A DNA stretch of 5,987 bases, taken from NCBI GenBank assembly GCA_027047735.1, contig JALTUD010000315.1, positions 1-5,987 of the forward strand. Direction: 5' to 3'. A program made the translations under genes and the position numbers. Every line of letters starts with the position of its first letter. The first letter of the stretch is position 1. Positions 1 to 5,987 of this stretch are shown here, one piece after another. A model generated the notes under the pieces. That model did not search any database. It was not told the origin of the DNA and worked only from the letters and a program-made list of their open reading frames with translations. The DNA comes from Flavobacteriales bacterium. Its GTDB lineage: Bacteria; Bacteroidota; Bacteroidia; Flavobacteriales_D; Parvicellaceae.

Positions 1-2827
1 GTGTAAGCTGTGTACCCGGCTCACCAATAGACTGAGCAGCAATAACACCAACAGAATCACCTTTAACAGCAAGACGACCAGTAGCTAGGTTTCGACCATA
101 ACATTTTGCACAAACTCCTCTTTCTTTTTCACAAGTAAGAACTGAACGTATTTCTACCTCCTCAATTTCAGCAGTCTCAATAGCTCTAGCGTGTTCTTCT
201 TTTATTTCTTCTCCTTCAGCAACAATGATTTCACCTGTTTCAGGATGTTCCACATCATTCAGAGCTACACGCCCTAAGATTCTATCAAACAAACTCTCTA
301 CAATATCTTCATTTTTCTTTAAAGCTGTTACCGTAAGACCTCTTAATGTTCCGCAGTCTTCATCATTAACAACCACATCTTGAGCAACATCTACCAATCT
401 TCTAGTTAAATAACCGGCATCTGCTGTTTTAAGAGCTGTATCCGCTAAACCTTTACGAGCACCGTGAGTAGATATAAAATACTCCAAAATTGATAACCCT
501 TCTTTAAAATTCGATAAAATTGGATTCTCAATAATATCTTGACCTCCATTTGCTCCTGATTTTTGTGGCTTAGCCATCAACCCCCTCATACCTGACAGCT
601 GACGAATTTGCTCTTTAGACCCCCTTGCTCCGGAATCCATCATCATATAAACAGAGTTAAAACCTTGTTGGTCTTTTTTCAAGTTTTCCATCAAGATATG
701 AGTCAAACGAGAGTTTGTATGTGTCCAAATATCAATAATTTGATTATAACGCTCGTTATTGGTGATAAGTCCCATACTATAGTTCATCATCACTTCTTCA
801 ACCTGTTTTTCGGCTTTTTTAATCATCTCATCTTTTTCTTCAGGGATAACAACATCACCCAAATTAAAAGAAAGACCACCTTTAAACGCCATATAATAAC
901 CTAAATTTTTAATGTCATCCAAAAATTTAGCAGCAGTTGGTACGTTGGTTACTTTCAAAATATCACTAATAATATCTCTTAATGCTTTTTTAGTTAAAAC
1001 ATCATTTATATACCCAGCCTCACGAGGGACTAACTCGTTAAATAAGACCCTACCTACAGTAGTTTCAATTAGTTTGGTAACATACTCACCGTTCACAAAA
1101 TCTTCTGTTTTCACTTTGATTTGTGCATGTAAATCTGCAACACCTTCATTATATGCTATCTTAACTTCTTCCGGAGAATAGAAAGACATTCCCTCTCCTT
1201 TTACTTTTTCTTCAGGAGTAGATTTTTTAAGCTTTGTCATATAGTAAAGACCCAAAACCATATCCTGAGATGGAACCGTAATAGGTGCACCATTAGCGGG
1301 ATTCAAAATATTATGAGAAGACAACATTAACATTTGAGCTTCTAAAACAGCAGCATTACCAAGAGGTAAATGAACCGCCATTTGATCCCCATCAAAATCG
1401 GCATTAAACGCAGTACATACAAGTGGGTGTAATTGAATCGCTTTACCTTCAATTAATTTAGGTTGGAAAGCCTGAATACCAAGACGGTGAAGTGTAGGAG
1501 CCCTATTTAAGAGAACAGGATGTCCTTTTATTACATTCTCTAATATATCCCAAACGATAGATTCTTTTTTACTTACTATCTTTTTAGCCGACTTTACTGT
1601 TTTTACAATACCTCTCTCGATTATTTTACGAATAATAAAAGGTTTAAACAGTTCCGCTGCCATATCTTTAGGCAAACCACACTCATGTAACTTCAAAGTA
1701 GGGCCAACAATAATAACAGAACGAGCAGAATAATCAACTCTTTTTCCTAATAAGTTTTGACGAAAACGTCCGGATTTACCTTTAAGACTATCAGAAAGAG
1801 ATTTTAAAGGTCTGTTCTTATCTGTTTTAACAGCACTAGATTTCCTAGAGTTATCAAACAATGAATCAACAGATTCTTGCAACATACGTTTCTCATTACG
1901 TAAAATTACTTCAGGTGCTTTGATTTCAATTAATCTTTTCAATCTGTTATTTCTGATAATAACTCTTCTGTATAAGTCATTCAAATCAGAAGTAGCAAAA
2001 CGCCCACCATCTAGAGGGACAAGAGGTCTCAAATCCGGTGGGATAACCGGTACTGTTTTAACAATCATCCATTCCGGACGATTTTCTATTCTAGAATTTG
2101 CGTCTCTAAAAGCTTCAATTACTTGAAGTCTTTTTAAGGCTTCATTTTTTCTTTGTTGAGATGTTTCAGTATTGGCTTTATGACGTAATTCATAAGATAA
2201 TTTATCTAATTCTAAACGTTGTAATAAATCATAAAGAGCTTCTGCTCCCATTTTTGCAATGAATTTATTTGGATCAGAATCTTCCAAAGCTCTATTCTCC
2301 CTTGGTAAAGTATCTAGTATATCTAAATACTCTTCTTCTGTTAGAAAATCAAGATATTCAACCGCTTCACCATCTGGCTTAGTTACACCGGCAGGATTAA
2401 TCACTACATATCTTTCATAATAAATTATCTGATCTAATTTTTTTGTTGGTAATCCAAGTAAGTATCCTATTTTATTAGGTAAAGAACGGAAATACCAAAT
2501 ATGTGCTACAGGTACAACAAGCGAAATGTGTCCCATTCTCTCTCTTCTTACTTTCTTTTCAGTTACTTCAACTCCACACCTATCACAAACAATTCCTTTA
2601 TAACGGATTCTTTTATATTTCCCGCAATGACATTCATAATCCTTAACAGGACCAAAAATTCTTTCACAAAACAAACCGTCACGTTCCGGTTTATAAGTTC
2701 TGTAATTAATTGTTTCAGGCTTCAATACTTCTCCATGAGATTTTTCTAAAATCATTTCAGGAGAGGCAAGACTGATAGTTATTTTACTAAATCTACTTCT
2801 AGGTTTCGATTCTTTTCTATAAGCCAT
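1..2827 (-). CDS. rpoC: DNA-directed RNA polymerase subunit beta' (RpoC), 3'-truncated by window edge
   Basis: Beta' subunit of the RNA polymerase core. With beta it forms the DNA clamp and active centre, and it holds the catalytic magnesium. The first 942 residues are visible in one open frame; from memory the family is about 1,430 residues in Bacteroidota, so roughly the last third lies outside. Visible landmarks: zinc-ribbon cysteines C66, C68, C81 and C84; switch/clamp segment GKSGRFRQNLLGKRVDYSAR from G350; NRAPTLHRLG from N441; catalytic NADFDGDQ at 475-482 with magnesium ligands D477, D479 and D481; bridge helix starting GARKGLADTALKTADAGYL at 789; second zinc site C825, C899, C906 and C909. 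The fragment ends at SIGEPGTQLT (933-942), the start of the trigger loop. ATG at 2827 is the start because an in-frame TAG lies two codons upstream (2833-2831). It follows rpoB by 112 bp and is presumably co-transcribed. Nothing looks broken or transferred. The identification is secure. Confidence 0.99.
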   Translation of the reverse strand, partial: MAYRKESKPRSRFSKITISLASPEMILEKSHGEVLKPETINYRTYKPERDGLFCERIFGPVKDYECHCGKYKRIRYKGIVCDRCGVEVTEKKVRRERMGHISLVVPVAHIWYFRSLPNKIGYLLGLPTKKLDQIIYYERYVVINPAGVTKPDGEAVEYLDFLTEEEYLDILDTLPRENRALEDSDPNKFIAKMGAEALYDLLQRLELDKLSYELRHKANTETSQQRKNEALKRLQVIEAFRDANSRIENRPEWMIVKTVPVIPPDLRPLVPLDGGRFATSDLNDLYRRVIIRNNRLKRLIEIKAPEVILRNEKRMLQESVDSLFDNSRKSSAVKTDKNRPLKSLSDSLKGKSGRFRQNLLGKRVDYSARSVIIVGPTLKLHECGLPKDMAAELFKPFIIRKIIERGIVKTVKSAKKIVSKKESIVWDILENVIKGHPVLLNRAPTLHRLGIQAFQPKLIEGKAIQLHPLVCTAFNADFDGDQMAVHLPLGNAAVLEAQMLMLSSHNILNPANGAPITVPSQDMVLGLYYMTKLKKSTPEEKVKGEGMSFYSPEEVKIAYNEGVADLHAQIKVKTEDFVNGEYVTKLIETTVGRVLFNELVPREAGYINDVLTKKALRDIISDILKVTNVPTAAKFLDDIKNLGYYMAFKGGLSFNLGDVVIPEEKDEMIKKAEKQVEEVMMNYSMGLITNNERYNQIIDIWTHTNSRLTHILMENLKKDQQGFNSVYMMMDSGARGSKEQIRQLSGMRGLMAKPQKSGANGGQDIIENPILSNFKEGLSILEYFISTHGARKGLADTALKTADAGYLTRRLVDVAQDVVVNDEDCGTLRGLTVTALKKNEDIVESLFDRILGRVALNDVEHPETGEIIVAEGEEIKEEHARAIETAEIEEVEIRSVLTCEKERGVCAKCYGRNLATGRLAVKGDSVGVIAAQSIGEPGTQLT

Positions 2828-2841
2828 ATACTAGTATTTTT
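2828..2841 (-). promoter_or_regulatory. rpoC translation initiation leader without Shine-Dalgarno; contains a 10-bp palindrome
   Basis: The 14 bases before the rpoC ATG read AAAAATACTAGTAT followed by a start codon, with no GGAGG-like element. Bacteroidota commonly initiate without a Shine-Dalgarno sequence and favour A-rich, unstructured leaders, which fits. The segment includes an in-frame TAG at 2833-2831, which fixes the rpoC start at 2827. Bases 2828-2837 form the perfect palindrome ATACTAGTAT directly abutting the start codon; it has no loop and would not fold as a hairpin by itself. The leader role is inferred from position. Confidence 0.6.
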
Positions 2842-2857
2842 TGTTGTTTCAACAACA
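2842..2857 (-). repeat. 7-bp inverted repeat upstream of rpoC
   Basis: Arms 2842-2848 (TGTTGTT) and 2851-2857 (AACAACA) are exact reverse complements with a 2-base centre. As RNA this would be about 6 pairs with a 4-nt loop. Its transcribed 3' side is followed by AAAAAUACUAGUAU and then the rpoC AUG, so it ends 14 nt before the start codon and would leave the A-rich initiation leader single-stranded. Such a short AT-rich repeat could arise by chance; it is listed because it lies in a row with two longer ones. Confidence 0.5.
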
Positions 2858-2871
2858 TTTAAAATTTATTA

Positions 2872-2904
2872 TTATTGAAGTTACGCTTTAAATAACTTCA
2901 ATAA
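2872..2904 (-). repeat. 12-bp perfect inverted repeat, overlapping the first stem
   Basis: Arms 2872-2883 (TTATTGAAGTTA) and 2893-2904 (TAACTTCAATAA) are exact reverse complements around a 9-base loop (2884-2892). The outer five bases of the 2893-2904 arm (2900-2904) are also the outer end of the neighbouring 15-bp stem. The two full stems therefore cannot form together, although shortened forms could coexist. The stem is AT-rich and has no U tract immediately after it. Role unknown. Confidence 0.7.
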
Positions 2905-2931
2905 GCAAGAAGAAAATTCTTCTTGCTTATT
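2900..2931 (-). repeat. 15-bp perfect inverted repeat just after rpoB stop
   Basis: Arms 2900-2914 (AATAAGCAAGAAGAA) and 2917-2931 are exact reverse complements separated by two bases. In RNA this could form a stem of 13-14 pairs with a 4-6 nt loop. It begins 8 bases after the rpoB TAA in the direction of transcription. No run of U follows its 3' arm; the transcript continues GAAGUUAUUUAAAGCG. That argues against a strong intrinsic terminator, which would also cut off rpoC. Plausible roles are an mRNA-processing or stability hairpin, or a partial attenuator setting the beta to beta' ratio. The repeat itself is seen directly; the function is a guess. Confidence 0.8.
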
Positions 2932-2939
2932 TAATCTTG

Positions 2940-5900
2940 TTAATCTAAAGTTATGTTCAATGCCAAACCACTTAATTCATTTAACAACACATTAAATGAT
3001 TCAGGAGTTCCTGCTTCAGGTAAATTTTTACCTTTTACTATAGCTTCATAAGCTTTAGCTCTACCAATAACATCATCAGATTTCACAGTAAGAATCTCTT
3101 GTAAAATATTTGATGCACCAAAAGCTTCTAGAGCCCAAACCTCCATCTCACCAAAACGTTGACCACCAAATTGAGCTTTACCTCCAAGTGGTTGTTGTGT
3201 AATTAAAGAATAAGGACCGATAGAACGAGCATGCATCTTATCATCAACCATATGGCTCAATTTAATCATATAAATAACACCTACAGTTGCCGGTTGATCA
3301 AAACGTTCACCTGTTCCACCATCATATAAATATGTTTTCCCATTACGAGGCAAACCAGCTTCGTCAGTTAAAGCATTTATTTCATCCATACTGGCACCAT
3401 CAAAAATAGGAGTAGCAAACTTTTTACCCATTTTTTCACCGGCCCAACCCAACACTGTTTCGTAAATCTGACCAAGGTTCATACGAGATGGTACACCTAA
3501 TGGATTCAGAACAATATCAACAGGGGTTCCATCTTCCAAATATGGCATGTCTTCTTCACGTACAATACGTGCAACAATACCTTTATTTCCGTGACGACCC
3601 GCCATTTTATCACCAACTTTCAATTTACGTTTTTTAGCTAAATACACTTTAGCCAATTGAATAATACCGTTTGGTAATTCATCTCCAACAGAAATTCTAA
3701 ATTGTCGACGTTTATGTTTACCAATAATTTCAGTAGCTTTCATACTGAAATTATGTAATACTTTTTCAATTAAAGCATCAATTTTAACATCTCCAGTCCA
3801 TCCTTTAGGGTTAATATGCATAAAATCTAAATCCTTTAGATTTTTCTCAGTAAACTTAACCCCTTTCTTAAGAACTTCCTCTTTGTAATTATTGAAAACT
3901 CCTTTTGATTTTTTATCTCCGGTAATTTCAATTAACTTAGAAATTAATATGCTTTTCAACTCATTAACTTCTGCGTTCATTTCTTTTTCTATTTGCTCTA
4001 ATAAAGGTTTATCAGCGGCTTTAGATTTTCTATCTTTAACCGAACGAGCAAATAATTTTTTATTAATAACAACACCTCTGGTAGAAGGAGAAACCTTCAA
4101 AGATGCGTCTTTAACATCACCGGCTTTATCACCAAAAATAGCTCTTAACAATTTTTCTTCAGGAGAAGGATCACTTTCACCTTTAGGTGTAATTTTTCCA
4201 ATAAGAATATCACCTGGCTTAACATCTGCACCTATTCTGATAATTCCGTTTTCATCTAAATCTTTGGTAGCTTCCTCACTTACATTTGGAATATCCGCAG
4301 TTAATTCTTCAATCCCTCTTTTAGTATCTCTTACTTCCAAAGAATATTCATCAATATGAATTGACGTGAATATATCTTCTTTCACTATTCTTTCAGAAAT
4401 AACAATCGCATCCTCAAAGTTATACCCCTGCCATGGCATAAAGGCAACTTTTAGATTTTGCCCCAAAGCTAGTTCTCCCATTTGAGTACCGTAACCTTCA
4501 ACAAGAATATCTCCTTTCACTAATTTCTGACCTTTTTTTACAACCGGCTTTTGAGTAATTGAAGTTCCTTGGTTTGTCTTTCTGTTTTTTATCAGTTTAT
4601 ATACCTTAATATCATCCTCAAAACGAATTAACTTTTCTTCTTTTGAAAGTTCGTATTTAACATGAATTTCATTTGCATCTACATAAACAACTTCACCTTT
4701 CCCTTCAGCGTGATGTAAAGCTCTTGAATCACGAGCAATTAACTCTTCAATACCGGTACCTACAATTGGAGAATTAGGTTTTAGCAATGGTACAGCTTGA
4801 CGTTGCATATTAGACCCCATCAAAGCACGATTTGCATCATCATGTTCTAAAAAAGGAATACAAGAGGCTGCAATAGAAGCAATCTGATTTGCCCCGACGT
4901 CAATAAAATCAATATCCTCTGGATTAGACATAGGATAATCACCTTGAAAACGAGTTTTAACTCGATCAGTAACAAAGTTACCTTTACCATCCGTTTTAGA
5001 AACTGATTGTGCAATATTCTTGTTATCTTCTTCTTCCGCAGTTAAATAAACAGGGTCATTTTTTATATCAATTTTACCCTCTATAACTTTTCTATAAGGG
5101 GTTTCAATAAATCCTAGTTTATTAACTTTCGCATAAACCGCTAACGAAGAAATAAGACCAATATTAGGTCCTTCGGGAGTTTCAATCGTACATAGTCTTC
5201 CATAGTGAGTATAATGGACATCACGCACCTCAAATCCTGCTCTCTCTCTAGACAAACCACCTGGTCCTAAAGCAGATAACCTACGTTTATGAGTAACTTC
5301 TGCAAGAAGGTTAGTTTGATCCATAAATTGAGACAATTGGTTTGTCCCAAAGAATGAGTTTATTACAGCAGAGAGAGTTTTCGCATTAATTAAATCTATA
5401 GGAGTAAAGACTTCATTGTCCCTGACATTCATCCTTTCTCTAATTGTACGTGCCATTCTAGCAAGTCCAACACCGAACTGATTGTATAATTGCTCTCCTA
5501 CCGTACGTACACGACGATTACTCAAGTGATCAATATCATCAACATCGGTTTTAGAGTTAACCAACTCAATCAAATACTTAACAATAGAAATAATATCATT
5601 TCTAGTTAAAACCCTTTGTGTAAGAGGCTCATCTAAGTTTAACTTTTTGTTAATTCTATAACGACCAACTTCTCCCAAGTCGTATCGTTGCTCAGAAAAG
5701 AACAATTTATCAATTACACCTCTAGCTGTTTCTTCATCAGGTGGTTCAGCATTTCTTAACAAACGATAAATAAATTCAACAGCTTCTTTTTCAGAATTGG
5801 AAGTATCTTTTTGAAGCGTATTATAAATTATCGCAAAATCTCCGGCATTTATATTCTCTTTATGTAAGATAATAGATTTAACACCGGCCTCTAAAATAAG

Positions 5901-5987
5901 ATCGATATGTTCTTTTTCAAGTACTGTTTCACGATCAATCAAGACTTCATTTCTTTCAATAGAAACAACTTCGCCTGTATCTTCATC
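2940..5987 (-). CDS. rpoB: DNA-directed RNA polymerase subunit beta (RpoB), 5'-truncated by window edge
   Basis: Beta subunit of the RNA polymerase core; it forms one jaw of the cleft, contributes to the active site and carries the rifampicin pocket. The last 1,015 residues are visible, ending LNITLD then TAA at 2942-2940. From memory the Bacteroidota protein is about 1,270 residues, so about 250 N-terminal residues are missing. The frame stays open to the edge, the outermost residues being DEDTGEVVSIERNEVL; the TTG at 5942 is therefore an internal leucine, not a start. Landmarks in fragment numbering: rifampicin cluster I at 212-240, aligning without gaps to E. coli 505-533, with D223, H233 and S238 matching E. 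coli D516, H526 and S531; IETPEGPNIGLI just after; GYNFEDAI with F524; a Lys/Glu-rich lineage-variable insert at about 649-767; GDKMAGRHGNKG with active-centre lysines K794 and K802 (E. coli K1065 and K1073); and C-terminal GGKAQFGGQRFGEMEVWALEAFGA from 935. An odd residue, L227, replaces E. coli P520. Confidence 0.99.
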   Translation of the reverse strand, partial: DEDTGEVVSIERNEVLIDRETVLEKEHIDLILEAGVKSIILHKENINAGDFAIIYNTLQKDTSNSEKEAVEFIYRLLRNAEPPDEETARGVIDKLFFSEQRYDLGEVGRYRINKKLNLDEPLTQRVLTRNDIISIVKYLIELVNSKTDVDDIDHLSNRRVRTVGEQLYNQFGVGLARMARTIRERMNVRDNEVFTPIDLINAKTLSAVINSFFGTNQLSQFMDQTNLLAEVTHKRRLSALGPGGLSRERAGFEVRDVHYTHYGRLCTIETPEGPNIGLISSLAVYAKVNKLGFIETPYRKVIEGKIDIKNDPVYLTAEEEDNKNIAQSVSKTDGKGNFVTDRVKTRFQGDYPMSNPEDIDFIDVGANQIASIAASCIPFLEHDDANRALMGSNMQRQAVPLLKPNSPIVGTGIEELIARDSRALHHAEGKGEVVYVDANEIHVKYELSKEEKLIRFEDDIKVYKLIKNRKTNQGTSITQKPVVKKGQKLVKGDILVEGYGTQMGELALGQNLKVAFMPWQGYNFEDAIVISERIVKEDIFTSIHIDEYSLEVRDTKRGIEELTADIPNVSEEATKDLDENGIIRIGADVKPGDILIGKITPKGESDPSPEEKLLRAIFGDKAGDVKDASLKVSPSTRGVVINKKLFARSVKDRKSKAADKPLLEQIEKEMNAEVNELKSILISKLIEITGDKKSKGVFNNYKEEVLKKGVKFTEKNLKDLDFMHINPKGWTGDVKIDALIEKVLHNFSMKATEIIGKHKRRQFRISVGDELPNGIIQLAKVYLAKKRKLKVGDKMAGRHGNKGIVARIVREEDMPYLEDGTPVDIVLNPLGVPSRMNLGQIYETVLGWAGEKMGKKFATPIFDGASMDEINALTDEAGLPRNGKTYLYDGGTGERFDQPATVGVIYMIKLSHMVDDKMHARSIGPYSLITQQPLGGKAQFGGQRFGEMEVWALEAFGASNILQEILTVKSDDVIGRAKAYEAIVKGKNLPEAGTPESFNVLLNELSGLALNITLD

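Noticed and set aside
608..1181. Plus-strand open frames of 98 and 89 codons opposite rpoC
   Set aside because: They are antisense to conserved beta' coding sequence with no recognisable protein character. The same applies to the shorter plus-strand frames at 1920-2126 and 2501-2749.
2900..2931. Intrinsic terminator after rpoB
   Set aside because: The stem is long, but no U tract follows on the minus-strand transcript, and rpoC lies immediately downstream in what is normally a single operon. Recorded as an inverted repeat instead.
2828..2939. Separate promoter for rpoC in the spacer
   Set aside because: I looked for the Bacteroidota pattern (TTTG near -33 with TAnnTTTG near -7) on the minus strand and found no convincing match. 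AT-richness alone is not evidence.
3684..4043. Lys/Glu-rich RpoB segment (fragment residues about 649-767) as a novel inserted domain
   Set aside because: It sits where the beta subunit is known to vary in length between lineages, and it resembles what I recall for Bacteroidota RpoB, so I see no reason to call it new.
3892..4359. 155-codon open frame on the plus strand opposite rpoB
   Set aside because: It lies wholly antisense to well-conserved rpoB codons, and its translation is low-complexity Ser/Leu/Ile-rich with no recognisable domain. It is a shadow of the coding strand.
5940..5942. TTG at 5942 as the start of rpoB
   Set aside because: The frame continues open upstream to the window edge with residues DEDTGEVVSIERNEVL, which read as ordinary beta-subunit sequence, and the domains before this point are missing. 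The real start is outside the window.

Overview
The window holds two adjacent housekeeping genes and the spacer between them, all read on the minus strand. They are the C-terminal four-fifths of rpoB (RNA polymerase beta subunit), a 112-bp spacer, and the N-terminal two-thirds of rpoC (RNA polymerase beta' subunit). Both genes run off the window: rpoB loses its start past base 5987, and rpoC loses its end before base 1. In both, the reading frame is open throughout the visible part, with no frameshift or internal stop. All universal motifs I could check are intact, including the NADFDGDQ catalytic loop, both zinc sites, the bridge helix and the beta-subunit lysine motif.

The organism is most likely a low-GC member of Bacteroidota, probably the order Bacteroidales. 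I infer this from remembered sequence character. The beta' N-terminus (KPETINYRTYKPERDG and the ECHCGKYKRIRYKG zinc finger) and the beta stretch FFGTNQLSQFMDQ, with DVHYTHYGRLCTIETPEGP downstream, have the form I associate with that phylum. There is also no Shine-Dalgarno sequence before rpoC, which is typical of Bacteroidota, and the DNA is clearly AT-rich. A genus cannot be named from this.

Layout, in transcription order (right to left): rpoB from the window edge to its TAA at 2942-2940; spacer 2939-2828; rpoC from ATG at 2827 to the window edge. This is the usual rpoB-rpoC order, and the two are presumably co-transcribed. Their products form the two large lobes of the RNA polymerase core and share the active site.

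I found no undescribed system: no mobile element, CRISPR array, RNA gene or foreign gene. The one region with unexplained structure is the spacer. Much of it is taken up by inverted repeats: a 15-bp perfect stem, a 12-bp perfect stem overlapping it by five bases, a 7-bp stem, and a 10-bp palindrome touching the rpoC start codon. A second, smaller point is a leucine in place of the proline found in E. coli within the rifampicin-binding cluster of RpoB.
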